Shown one piece after another: positions 34,153 through 43,673 of a stretch of DNA of 64,000 nt. A program made the position numbers and the translations under genes. The first letter of the stretch is position 1. Each line of letters begins with the position of its first letter. The notes under the pieces were generated by a model. That model searched no databases. It saw nothing but the letters and a program-made list of their open reading frames with translations, and had not been told where the DNA came from. Source of the DNA: Bacillus sp. CH140a_4T (GTDB lineage: Bacteria > Bacillota > Bacilli > Bacillales > Bacillaceae_G); the NCBI RefSeq assembly GCF_008923725.1, contig NZ_WBPF01000019.1:141640-205639 (forward strand), written 5' to 3'.

Positions 34153-35762
34153 CACAATTCGCCTCTCTCTTTTGGTAATGCAATAATAAATAATGCACCA
34201 CCTAAATCCCCTTTTTCGATTGCGATACTTCCATTTAAATCTTCCACTAACTCTTTCACCTTTGCTAATCCATATCCTCGCTTCCCACCTTCTTTCGTCG
34301 AGAAGCCTTTATAGAATATGCTAGTAATGACTTCATCATGAATCCCTTGTCCTGAATCTTCCACTTCAATTACTATTTCTTCTCCCATATCAGTTACAAA
34401 CATTCTTACCTTCTTATCATTCTCTTCATTTCCTTCAATCGCTTCAAATGCATTCGTAATTAAATTTCCTAAAATAGAAACGACATAATTACTCTCAATG
34501 TGCGGGCTTAATTTGTCTAAGCTACTTTCTCGATCTAGCACAAAATCAATCTTCAACTCTCTTGCTCTATTATAGAATCCAATTAAAATTCCACCTAACC
34601 ACGGATTTTGAATTCGCTTCATAATAAATTGAACAAAATCTTGATATACCGCTGTTTCTTTATGAATAAGCTCTAAAGCGTCTTCATATGATTCTAACTG
34701 GATAAGACCTGAAAGCGTATACAATAAGTTGTTATATTCATGCGTTTGCGCTCGTAATGCCTCTGTATATTGCTTCGTTTGAGATAATTCTGCTGTTAAC
34801 TGATCCATTTCAGATTTCAAACGTAAGCTCGATACAACTCCAGTTACTTTATTCTTTACTTTAATAGGTAGACGGTTTGCAATAACAGCCTGCCCTTTTA
34901 TATTTAATTGACGATCAAACTGCTCTTCACCAGTTTGAAATATATCTAATATCGTCGAATTAGGAATTACATTTAAAATAAATTCTCCAATAATATTTCG
35001 TTGTTCATCTAGCGAAAGAATATCATAAGCTGCTTGATTGACTAAACTAATCATACCATTTTGATCAATAACAATAATCCCTTCACGTACAGATTGAATC
35101 ACTGTACTATGTTCTTCATATAAAGATGAAATTTCTTCTGGCTCCATCCCAAACATCATTCTTTTTATACTTCTCGCTAAATATATAGAACCCATTACCC
35201 CCATTAAAAGACCTATTATTGTAATCCAAAATACACGCTTTCCATACACTTCTATCGCTCCATGAATATCATCCATTGAAAATCCAACAGACACCACGCC
35301 TATAATTTCATTTTCCTGATTACGGATTGGAACTTTGCCGCGTAATGAAGGTCCTAATGATCCAGTTGCTTTCGAAACATAAGATTTTCCTTCTAATAGA
35401 ACTCCTTTGTTATCTCCACCAACCATTATTTCTCCTATTTTATCTCGCTTAGGATGTGCATATCGAATCCCCTCTTTGTTTCCAACTACAATAAAATCAG
35501 CATCTGTATCAATTCGAATTTTTTCTGCAATTGGCTGAATGATAGAAGCTGGGTTTTCTTTTTGAAAAGCTTCCTTTATTTCAGGTATAGCAGCAACTGT
35601 TTTCGCAACATGCAAAGCACGTTTCCCAATTTGCTCTTCTACCGTTTCAGACAATATGTAATAAAACAAATAACTTGTTAACAGAAGTACAACTAAAATA
35701 AGGGTACTAATTGTTAATGTAATTCTCGGTTGTAGTTTTAATTTTTTAAATTTCAAAACCAT
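34152..35762 (-). CDS. citS: sensor histidine kinase, CitS/CitA type
   Basis: The 536-residue protein has TM1 (about 12-33), an extracellular PDC sensor with IRYAHPKRDKIGEIMVGGDNKG and GPSLRGKVPI, TM2 (about 173-195), a PAS domain (about 215-320), a DHp with RAQTHEYNNLLYTLSGLIQL, and an ATPase domain (NAFEAIE, EDSGQGIHDEV, GYGLAKVKE). It has the same layout as the MalK-type kinase at 20782. CitA-family sensors bind citrate or C4-dicarboxylates through the extracellular domain. Confidence 0.88.
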   Translation of the reverse strand: MVLKFKKLKLQPRITLTISTLILVVLLLTSYLFYYILSETVEEQIGKRALHVAKTVAAIPEIKEAFQKENPASIIQPIAEKIRIDTDADFIVVGNKEGIRYAHPKRDKIGEIMVGGDNKGVLLEGKSYVSKATGSLGPSLRGKVPIRNQENEIIGVVSVGFSMDDIHGAIEVYGKRVFWITIIGLLMGVMGSIYLARSIKRMMFGMEPEEISSLYEEHSTVIQSVREGIIVIDQNGMISLVNQAAYDILSLDEQRNIIGEFILNVIPNSTILDIFQTGEEQFDRQLNIKGQAVIANRLPIKVKNKVTGVVSSLRLKSEMDQLTAELSQTKQYTEALRAQTHEYNNLLYTLSGLIQLESYEDALELIHKETAVYQDFVQFIMKRIQNPWLGGILIGFYNRARELKIDFVLDRESSLDKLSPHIESNYVVSILGNLITNAFEAIEGNEENDKKVRMFVTDMGEEIVIEVEDSGQGIHDEVITSIFYKGFSTKEGGKRGYGLAKVKELVEDLNGSIAIEKGDLGGALFIIALPKERGEL

Positions 35763-35865
35763 TCCCCTAACATGATTAAAGATAGAATTTAACGAAAATA
35801 CAGTCTTTTATATTTACACCTAATCATAACACGGTTACTCTATATTTCTTTCTTTTTCTCTTCAT

Positions 35866-35903
35866 AAAAAAAGAAACGAAGTACAATTACTACCTCGTTT
35901 CTT
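35866..35903 (-). terminator. terminator of the second chemoreceptor gene
   Basis: AAGAAACGA pairs with TCGTTTCTT and is followed on the minus strand by TTTTTTTATG. Confidence 0.8.
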
Positions 35904-35914
35904 AACATTTGTTA

Positions 35915-37891
35915 TTACACTTTAAACTTTCCAATCATCTCTTGTAATTCTTCTGCCATTTGCGATAAATGAACTGCTGCTGCATTAATTTCATCTACTG
36001 AAGCTAATTGTTCTTCTGAAGAACCAGCAATATTTTGAACGCTTGCTGCATTTTCTTCAATCGTAGCTGCAATTTCATTAATAGATGCACTAACTTGTTT
36101 TGCATCTACTGTCATTTGTTTCGCTACTTCTACCATACTATCAATTTGTACAACTGTATCATCTGTAGACTTCAATATTTCAGCAAAGCTTTGCTTCGTT
36201 TCATTTGCAACTACAAGCCCCGATTGTACTTCTGTTCCAACTTGCTTCATAGAACTTACCGTTTCTTTTATGTCAAATTGTATCTCTTTTACTAGTTTTC
36301 CAATTTCCGTAGAAGACTGTCCTGATTGTTCTGCTAACTTTCGCACCTCATCTGCTACAATTGCAAATCCTCTTCCTTGCTCTCCCGCTCTCGCAGCCTC
36401 AATTGCAGCATTTAATGCTAATAAATTTGTCTGCTCTGCAATATGTTGAATTACCTCAAGGATTGCTCCAATTTGTTTCGACTTATCATCTAGCAAAACA
36501 ATAACTTTATCTGATTGTGAAACAGACTCATGGATTAATTGCATTTGATTCACCGTTTGTTCAACTAACTTCCCACCATCTTCAGCCTTTTTCTTCGTAT
36601 ACATAGATGCTGTGGACACTAATGAAGAACTGTCTGCCACACGTTGAATTCCTTCTGTAACTTCTTCTAATAATGTTGCGCCTTCTTCGACTTCTTTCGT
36701 TTGTATTTCCGCTCCACTCGACACTTGCTCTATCGCTTGTGTAATTTGTTCCGTTGCTTCACTCGTCTGCTTCATACTAGCTGTTAATTCTTCTGAAGAT
36801 GCCGCTACATGACCTGCCGAAGTATTTATATTGGAAATGACATGCTGTAATGATGCTGCCATCTCGTTAAAGCTTTCTCCTAGCTGTCCAATTTCATCTT
36901 TAGAATGAACTGCAATAGATTCTGTTAAATCGCCTTCACTAATCTTTTTCGATGATATAACAAGTTGTTTTAACGGATTAATAATAGAGGCAATGATGAA
37001 GTAAATTAAAATCCCGCCAATTATTAATGAAATACCAATAACAGTTATCGTTTTATAGAAAATAGGTTCAGCTGCTTCAATAATTTCTTTTGAAGGCATA
37101 ACTCCTGCTATTTTCCATCCCGTTTTCTTATTCGTTTTAAAAGTAATATTACGGTCTTCACCCTCTAATGAATAATGAAAATCACCAGATTCCTGTTTAT
37201 AAAATACCTTACTAAGTTTCTCTTCTAATTTCTCTCCTGGCTTCATTTTTGGATGTGCTACTACATTTTTATCTTGATCAAATATTGCTACATACCCTTC
37301 CTTACCGATATTAACCATCTTGGAAGTAGTAACAATATCATTAATTATTAAGTCAATCCCAAGAACGCCACTTTTATCCTCATTTTGTTTCGCTAGTGTA
37401 ATAACAATATTCCCTGTCGTCTGTGACTTATATGGAGCAGTTACAATTACCTCTCCGCTTTTCTTCACTGCTTCTTTATACCAATCTCTTTCTGTAGGAT
37501 TATATCCGTCTGGCATCTGAATAGCTGGTGATTGAATAAACTGTCCATTACTAGATCCTGTATAGATTGCTTCCATTTCTGGATGTAATTTGTTGTATTC
37601 TTCTAGTTTATTTTGGATGTTTTGAATTTGGTCTGCTTGGTAACTTGAGTGTGTGAATAATTTCGTAAAATAAGTTGCATCTACTTTTTTACTATCCAAT
37701 TCCTTGTTAATTACATTATCCAAAATTTTTATATTATCTTTCGCCGAGTTTACAATCGTTTCATTAAAATTCGTCTTGGCCTGCTGATAAGACGTCAAAC
37801 CAATTACAATACTTGGAAGAATTAAAATAATGATAAATGATACAAGTAACTTTGTTTTTAAACTACTACTCCTTAATTTCCCTTGAAACAT
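35915..37891 (-). CDS. methyl-accepting chemotaxis protein, dCache type (2)
   Basis: From the ATG at 37891 (behind GGAGGGG) the 658-residue receptor has TM1 (about 13-33), a double-Cache sensor (about 38-275), TM2, HAMP and a signalling domain with the invariant tip around [21 protein letters not shown]. Upstream frame to 38002 has no ribosome site. The sensor has the amino-acid signature R135-x-W137-Y138, Y154 and D180, like McpB/McpC-type receptors. It is paralogous to the receptor at 22465 and sits in the same place relative to a CitA-type kinase operon. Confidence 0.94.
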   Translation of the reverse strand: MFQGKLRSSSLKTKLLVSFIIILILPSIVIGLTSYQQAKTNFNETIVNSAKDNIKILDNVINKELDSKKVDATYFTKLFTHSSYQADQIQNIQNKLEEYNKLHPEMEAIYTGSSNGQFIQSPAIQMPDGYNPTERDWYKEAVKKSGEVIVTAPYKSQTTGNIVITLAKQNEDKSGVLGIDLIINDIVTTSKMVNIGKEGYVAIFDQDKNVVAHPKMKPGEKLEEKLSKVFYKQESGDFHYSLEGEDRNITFKTNKKTGWKIAGVMPSKEIIEAAEPIFYKTITVIGISLIIGGILIYFIIASIINPLKQLVISSKKISEGDLTESIAVHSKDEIGQLGESFNEMAASLQHVISNINTSAGHVAASSEELTASMKQTSEATEQITQAIEQVSSGAEIQTKEVEEGATLLEEVTEGIQRVADSSSLVSTASMYTKKKAEDGGKLVEQTVNQMQLIHESVSQSDKVIVLLDDKSKQIGAILEVIQHIAEQTNLLALNAAIEAARAGEQGRGFAIVADEVRKLAEQSGQSSTEIGKLVKEIQFDIKETVSSMKQVGTEVQSGLVVANETKQSFAEILKSTDDTVVQIDSMVEVAKQMTVDAKQVSASINEIAATIEENAASVQNIAGSSEEQLASVDEINAAAVHLSQMAEELQEMIGKFKV

Positions 37892-38083
37892 ATTTCTACC
37901 CCTCCATACCGTTTTAAATGTAATTGTTTTACATTTAATTTCTTTATATAAATCATACGATTCAAATGTATCAACTCTTTCTCTATTGAAGAGTTGATAC
38001 ATACCTTTTTCATTCTATATAAATTAAATAATTAAAACAATATATAAAAATGTATATTATTCGAAATATTATAATTCACAGAA

Positions 38084-38114
38084 GAACCTCTAGTATCTTA
38101 CTTACTAGAGGTTC
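38084..38114 (-). terminator. terminator of the flotillin operon
   Basis: GAACCTCTAGTA pairs with TACTAGAGGTTC. The tail on the minus strand is only moderately T-rich. Confidence 0.7.
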
Positions 38115-38125
38115 CTCCCACTTTA

Positions 38126-39700
38126 CTACTCTTTATCTTTTTCTACTTCTTTTTTCGCATCTTCTACTACAGATACAACAGGTTTATCGTTTGATAATTG
38201 TTGTATCGCTCCTTTTCCTGCAAATCCTTCTAATAACTCTTTTAAATCAATGCCAGAAGAAGCTTTTAATGTTTCTTGCATCGTTGCCATTAAATCAGTC
38301 GCATAACCTGCAACTTTTCCGGCACCGCTATTTTTACCACCGCCGCCTGTATCGACAACTGTAATTTTATCAATGTTGCTAAGTGGGCTTGCAACTTCCT
38401 TCGCATAACTTGGAAGCATGTTAAGAACCATATCCATAATTGCCGCTTGGCCATATAATTCAAATGCCTCTGCAATTTTTTGTTTCGCTTCTGCTTCTGC
38501 TAAACCTTTTAACCTAATAACATCTGCTTCCGCTGTACCTTGTGCTTTTTGTACTTCTGCTTTTGCTTGACCTTGCGCTTTTTCAATTTCCGCCTTCGCT
38601 AAACCTTCTACACGTACTTCTTCCGCACGAGCTCTCGCTTCAGCTTCAATCTTATATTGATCCGCATCTGCTTTTTTAATTTGTTTTACTTTTTCTGCTT
38701 CCGCTGATTGCTCAACAGCATAGCGATCTGCATCTGCTTTTTTCTTTACTTCTGCATCATATTGCTTCTCACGACGCGCAATCTCTTTTTCTTCTAATTC
38801 AATTTGTTTCTCACGCTCAATGATTTTAACGCGCATTTGCTCTTCTGTAACACCTTGTTGCGCTTTTGCTTGTTGTAATTCATAGGAAAGATCTGCATCT
38901 GCGCGAGCTTGTTCTTGGTCTCTCTTATAAGATTGTACTTTTAACTCTTTATGTTTTTCAGCTTCAGCGATTTGTGCATCACGTTGATACTCAGCTTCTT
39001 TCGCTTCTTTCTCAGCACGAGCTTTTTCAATTCGCGCCTCTTTTTCACGCTCTGCATTTGCAACTGTTGCATCACGCTTAACCATCGCAATTTGTGGCTG
39101 ACCAAGTGCATCTAAGTAACCGTTCTTATCCATGATTTCTTTAATTGTAAAGGAAACGATGCGAAGTCCCATCTTCTTTAAATCTGTAGAAGCTACTTCA
39201 TGTACCTTTTGAGCGAATTGCTCTCTATTACTATAGGCATCTTCTACTGTCATAGAAGATAAAATAGCACGTAGATGACCTTCTAAAACTTCTTTTGCTT
39301 CTATTTTCAACTCTTCTGTTTCTTTTCCTAAATATTGTTCAGCTGCTGTAGAAACTTCTTCAATGGTAGATCCTACTTTAATAATAGAAACACCATTTAC
39401 TGTAATCGGTACACCTTGTTTCGTATACGTATCACGTGTTCCCACTTCTAATTTGTAGTTTAATAGACTTAAAGGCTCTGCTCTTTGCATAATCGGAACT
39501 ACGAAAGTACCGCCACCACGAATAATCTTAATCTTCTTTCCATCATCAGTGGTAACTACATTTTTCCCGCCACCAAGCCAGTTTCCAGTAACAATTAATG
39601 CTTCATCTGGTCCAACTGTTCGATACTTTGTAATGAATACTAAAATGAGTAGAATTAAAATTGCGAGTAATACTCCACCGATAATTAATGGAATCGTCAT
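38126..39700 (-). CDS. floT: flotillin FloT
   Basis: The 524-residue protein has an N-terminal membrane hairpin (about 4-24), an SPFH/band-7 domain (about 30-210) and a long Glu/Ala/Lys-rich coiled coil (about 210-420) with repeated EKARAEKEAKEAE-type blocks, then a tail near 425-520. Flotillins organise membrane microdomains and affect fluidity and protein oligomer assembly. It lies 12 bp after the NfeD-like gene, the same order as yuaF-floT in B. subtilis. Confidence 0.93.
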   Translation of the reverse strand: MTIPLIIGGVLLAILILLILVFITKYRTVGPDEALIVTGNWLGGGKNVVTTDDGKKIKIIRGGGTFVVPIMQRAEPLSLLNYKLEVGTRDTYTKQGVPITVNGVSIIKVGSTIEEVSTAAEQYLGKETEELKIEAKEVLEGHLRAILSSMTVEDAYSNREQFAQKVHEVASTDLKKMGLRIVSFTIKEIMDKNGYLDALGQPQIAMVKRDATVANAEREKEARIEKARAEKEAKEAEYQRDAQIAEAEKHKELKVQSYKRDQEQARADADLSYELQQAKAQQGVTEEQMRVKIIEREKQIELEEKEIARREKQYDAEVKKKADADRYAVEQSAEAEKVKQIKKADADQYKIEAEARARAEEVRVEGLAKAEIEKAQGQAKAEVQKAQGTAEADVIRLKGLAEAEAKQKIAEAFELYGQAAIMDMVLNMLPSYAKEVASPLSNIDKITVVDTGGGGKNSGAGKVAGYATDLMATMQETLKASSGIDLKELLEGFAGKGAIQQLSNDKPVVSVVEDAKKEVEKDKE

Positions 39701-39712
39701 GTAAATTCCCCC

Positions 39713-40261
39713 TTATAATTTTGGTTTCTTTAAAGAATAAGCGATGTTCTGTACAAGTAAAACACCATCTTGGACTCCCTCGATAATAACTTCCGTTCCT
39801 TGTGAAATATCTTTCTTTCCAACTGTTTTAGCTAGGATTGCATTGTTTCCAAATTGGGAGGAAATTAATACTTCACCAAACCCTTCTATAGGAATAGCCG
39901 TAATGACCTCTCCCTTACAACCAATGAATTCATCCATACGCTGCACAGTGTTTTGTTCTGCTTCTGCAATCGGCTTTAAAATTAATATTTTCATTATGAA
40001 AACACCAATAAAGGATATAGCAAATGCAGCCCCAAAAATAAGAATGCTATTAAAGGAAAATAAATATTCTCCTATATAACTAAGTCCACATAACATGGCG
40101 AAAAAACTAAGTAATAAAGTAACAACGGATACCGATCCGCCTCCAAAACTAAATATGGATTCAAATATATCTCCAAAAAAGATATAAATAACAGTGAGTA
40201 TAGTAGCAATAATAAATCCGTATAAATAAATTGTTTCAAGTGGATAACCAAACAAAGCCAT
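39713..40261 (-). CDS. yuaF: NfeD-like membrane protein, flotillin partner (YuaF-like)
   Basis: The 182-residue protein has three or four hydrophobic segments (about 8-100) followed by a soluble OB-fold domain (about 110-180) with IGCKGEVITAIPIEGFGEVLIS and GTEVIIEGVQDGVLLVQ. This is the short NfeD form without the protease domain. It is the first gene of the flotillin operon, with the ATG behind GAGGGGGAT. Membrane NfeD proteins accompany flotillins and are thought to act in the same microdomains. Confidence 0.9.
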   Translation of the reverse strand: MALFGYPLETIYLYGFIIATILTVIYIFFGDIFESIFSFGGGSVSVVTLLLSFFAMLCGLSYIGEYLFSFNSILIFGAAFAISFIGVFIMKILILKPIAEAEQNTVQRMDEFIGCKGEVITAIPIEGFGEVLISSQFGNNAILAKTVGKKDISQGTEVIIEGVQDGVLLVQNIAYSLKKPKL

Positions 40262-40385
40262 TTCTTATCCCCCTCTCTTAAACAATTCCTTTTTTGTTAT
40301 GTTTATGCCCCACCTCTTTCAAAGATTATAGTTCTTAATTTTCAGTTATTTACCCTTTAAAGAAAAGCCTGTAAGACAGGCCCCT

Positions 40386-40425
40386 AAAAAAGAACAGGAG
40401 AAACCTATTGTGACAGGCTCCTCCT
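40386..40425 (-). terminator. probable terminator of the collagenase gene
   Basis: On the minus strand AGGAGGAGCCT can pair imperfectly with AGGTTTCTCCT and is followed by GTTCTTTTTT. It lies 80 bp after the stop. A 24-bp AT palindrome (about 40439-40462) lies between them. Confidence 0.5.
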
Positions 40426-40507
40426 AGTAAATAACCGATATATTATATATCTATATAATATACTATTTTCCACAAAAAGTAAAGTTAAACATACATTGGA
40501 AAAGCAC

Positions 40508-43405
40508 TTATTTTACTGATAATTCGTACGTTCCATCGCCATTATCATATTTATATACATACAAATAATACTTACCTGGTTTTGCATTAAATTTTGCCTC
40601 TATATGATTTCCATTAGCTTGACCGTAAGCGGCATAATTTTGCATATCTGATTCATGGTGAAGCACCCATGTCATCCCGATTCCATACTCATTTAAAACG
40701 GAAATATCGATATTTTTCGTTGATGCTACATTAAATGTATAAACATCGGTGTGATCTCCGCCGATAAGGCTACCTTTTATAGTAGTGTTTAGCCCAATAC
40801 GATTCGCTTCCTCTGGACGATTATTTGGTTCTAATTCTGTTAAACTTCCATCTTTAATCGTAACAGTGGTTTCGTTTCTGCTCTCTTTACCTTTATCATC
40901 TTTTACTCTTAACGCTACTTTATAAATTCCTTCTCTTTCATATGCATGTATTGGATTAACTTCTGCACTTGTGCTGCCATCTCCAAATTCCCATAAATAA
41001 GAAACAATTTTTCCATCTTCATCATTTGAGCCATCACTTTTAAATTGAATTCCTTCTTTTACAAGCCCATTATAAGGTCCATTTATCTTAACCGTTGGAG
41101 CTTTATTTTCTCCATCATCTTTTGCGATACCGTGGAAGACTACATCATATTCAAATTCATTTGAACTATTCACACGATAATTGACGAAGTATGCTGTAAC
41201 AGTTTTGTAGCCACTCCATTCTTTTTGCGCCAGTTCTTCTATTGCTTCATTTACTCGTTTACTCATTTCATTCCAGTCTTCTGATTCACCTTTTGTTACA
41301 CTACCTGTAAATGTGCCTTCTAATGTAAATGTATTAAAGAATTGGGAGCTATGTTTTGTCATTTTTGCCTCTTTCATCGGCAACGTATCACGAATTTCTT
41401 TCTCTACTGCTGTTAAAGATTTTGGTGCATGTTCAGCTAAATAATCATCTGCTACTTCCGGTACATTATATTTATCTTGATTATCAATTAACTGTTGCAT
41501 ATACTCTTGATACTCTTTATTTAGTTTAGAATCTTTACTTAAATTCTCACGATAGGCATCATAATTTTTCACGTCATTTGCACGAATTAAATCTTGAATT
41601 TTATCAAATGTTTCAAATTGATGTGTATATAAATAAGATTGCAATGCGAACGAGTAATTATAGAAATCCCAAGAACCATATTTAGCAAATAATGTGCGCT
41701 CTGCTGTATAACGGCTTGCAGGATCAGATGATAATCCACTAATGATGCTCTTTCTCGGTACTACATTATTTGTACGAGTAGATCCTGCGAAAAATTCTGC
41801 ATTTCCTTCTTGGAACCAAGTTAATCTCTCATTTTGATACATATCTCCTCTTCCAAATAAACCTGGCACTTCAAATCTACCTTGAAGATAATGAGTAAAC
41901 TCATGACGGAACAGCTCTTCTAGACTATAAATACTTTGTTCTGGCGTACGCTCATATGTAAAGAATGTACCTGTTTCTTCTATATAAATGCCACCGTTGT
42001 TTGTTTCATATCCATACAGTTGTCTATTTAACTGGTACTCCTCTGGACTGTTATAAATCACAATCGTTAATACATCATCTGCATTGCCTGGCTCTAACGC
42101 TTTGTCATTCCCAATTACACGATGATACTGTGCTTTTACTTCCTTTGCAGCCCAGTATAGTCTCTTAATTTTTTCTTCTGATACTTTATCTCCTGTTTTA
42201 AACACAATAGACCCATCGTCGAATGTATACGTTTTTGGTAAGTACTGTTCTTTTCCTTCCTTACGTATCGTCTCTAAATCTACCGTATTACCGCTATAAT
42301 CTTTTCCGTTATAATTTGTCGTAATTTGTTCTACTGCAACAAAATACGGCTCACTTAAACGCGGATACATATGCATTGCTTGTGTAACAACCTCTAAACC
42401 TTTATTTGGATTACTATGAAACTTACCTAAACGACTAGCAAAATAAATTCCATTATTAACGAGCCACTTATTTTCTGGTGTTACTTCATTTAAAAGAGCA
42501 ATACGATTTATTTCATTAATAAATCCATCTATTTTCCCGTACCACATTGTATCTTTTGCCTCTTTACGAGTTTCAAATAAATAAGATTGCATATCATAAT
42601 CAATACCTTGCATCATATCGTATACAGCTTGTCCTTTCATACGATCGTCTACATACGTATGAAGATTATCATTGTATTGTTTTAAAATATTCGATGCGTA
42701 TTGAACCGTTTCCACATCACTTGAAGCATTACTAATTAATTTACCGTATGCAGATATGACTGCATCTTGCTCATATGTACCAAGCTTAAAGTTTGGATTG
42801 GTTGCAATTGCTTTTAAAGCAGGTAAACATTTATCCTGGAAGCTTCTCTCATTTAAATCACTTAATTCATTATTGTAAAATGCGAGATAAAAAGCTGAAC
42901 GTAACACTTCCGTAAACGTTTGAATTCCTTTTGAATCATCTTTCGTAAACGTACTACCTCGGTGAGCTAATTCATCTATAACCGCTTGCATTTTCCCTTT
43001 GTCTTTATAAAAAGCCTTTGCATCTTCATTGAACTGGAATAAGTCTGTAATTTGATTCCATTTAATACTTCCTAGCGTTTCAACCAATTCTTGATTATTC
43101 ATTTTGTTTAAATCAGCCATTGAATAGCTTTCTTTAATTTGCTTTACTTCTGAGCTCTTCATAATAGATGCTGGTCTCTGTGAAAAGTCTCCTACTTTTA
43201 ACCGTTCTTTAAACGATAATGTCTCCTCTGCTTTAGAAACGTGCCCAATCTCATCTACTGGCTTTTCGATTCCAACCGGTTTCGAATGCAATACATTATA
43301 TGGTACCTTTTCTTCTGCTGATACATGAGTTTGAATTGCCCCCAGTGATAGAGCCATTGTACTAATACTAAGCATTACTTTATTAATTGTTGATTTCTTG
43401 TTCAT
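40508..43405 (-). CDS. colA: secreted microbial collagenase (M9 family)
   Basis: A signal peptide (residues 1-30, cut after THVSA) is followed by a collagenase activator region and an M9 catalytic domain with the zinc motif HEFTH at 501-505 and a downstream EGNAEFFAGS glutamate. A PKD domain (about 765-850; YLWEFGDGSTSAEVNPIHAYEREG) and a C-terminal PPC/collagen-binding domain (about 860-965; ELEPNNRPEEANRI) complete the usual architecture. The enzyme degrades native collagen. A PlcR-like box lies 67 bp upstream of the start, consistent with quorum control of secreted virulence enzymes in this group. Confidence 0.95.
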   Translation of the reverse strand: MNKKSTINKVMLSISTMALSLGAIQTHVSAEEKVPYNVLHSKPVGIEKPVDEIGHVSKAEETLSFKERLKVGDFSQRPASIMKSSEVKQIKESYSMADLNKMNNQELVETLGSIKWNQITDLFQFNEDAKAFYKDKGKMQAVIDELAHRGSTFTKDDSKGIQTFTEVLRSAFYLAFYNNELSDLNERSFQDKCLPALKAIATNPNFKLGTYEQDAVISAYGKLISNASSDVETVQYASNILKQYNDNLHTYVDDRMKGQAVYDMMQGIDYDMQSYLFETRKEAKDTMWYGKIDGFINEINRIALLNEVTPENKWLVNNGIYFASRLGKFHSNPNKGLEVVTQAMHMYPRLSEPYFVAVEQITTNYNGKDYSGNTVDLETIRKEGKEQYLPKTYTFDDGSIVFKTGDKVSEEKIKRLYWAAKEVKAQYHRVIGNDKALEPGNADDVLTIVIYNSPEEYQLNRQLYGYETNNGGIYIEETGTFFTYERTPEQSIYSLEELFRHEFTHYLQGRFEVPGLFGRGDMYQNERLTWFQEGNAEFFAGSTRTNNVVPRKSIISGLSSDPASRYTAERTLFAKYGSWDFYNYSFALQSYLYTHQFETFDKIQDLIRANDVKNYDAYRENLSKDSKLNKEYQEYMQQLIDNQDKYNVPEVADDYLAEHAPKSLTAVEKEIRDTLPMKEAKMTKHSSQFFNTFTLEGTFTGSVTKGESEDWNEMSKRVNEAIEELAQKEWSGYKTVTAYFVNYRVNSSNEFEYDVVFHGIAKDDGENKAPTVKINGPYNGLVKEGIQFKSDGSNDEDGKIVSYLWEFGDGSTSAEVNPIHAYEREGIYKVALRVKDDKGKESRNETTVTIKDGSLTELEPNNRPEEANRIGLNTTIKGSLIGGDHTDVYTFNVASTKNIDISVLNEYGIGMTWVLHHESDMQNYAAYGQANGNHIEAKFNAKPGKYYLYVYKYDNGDGTYELSVK

Positions 43406-43471
43406 ATCCTTGCCCCCTATTCAAATATTCCATTCACGAATTTAACATAAAATCTAGATGTAACAATGTAA

Positions 43472-43487
43472 AATGCAATATTTCATA
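43472..43487 (-). promoter_or_regulatory. PlcR-box-like site before the collagenase gene
   Basis: Read on the minus strand the site is TATGAAATATTGCATT. The known PlcR box is TATGNANNNNTNCATA, so only the last base differs. It lies 67 bp before the collagenase ATG. It is also about 190 bp before the divergent BCCT gene. Confidence 0.6.
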
Positions 43488-43673
43488 TTATTTCTTCTTA
43501 CATTTTGTACATATCGTGAACAACCTTCCCTTTATCTAACCTCCAATAGTTATGAATCTATAGCGATTAAACAGTCATTTCACACGTATCAAAAAGAGAA
43601 TTTTTTGACAATTAAACCTTTAATTGTTATGATTAATATAATTGTTAACTTTATTAAACAAAGGTGGGATTCT

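Noticed and set aside
43457-43471. TGTAACAATGTAA before the collagenase gene
   Set aside because: It has the same non-palindromic form as above, and no cassette features follow on either strand.
43473-43673. N-terminal extension of the BCCT transporter
   Set aside because: The extension has no ribosome site, is not membrane-like at its start and overlaps the PlcR-like box; the ATG at 43674 has a proper site.
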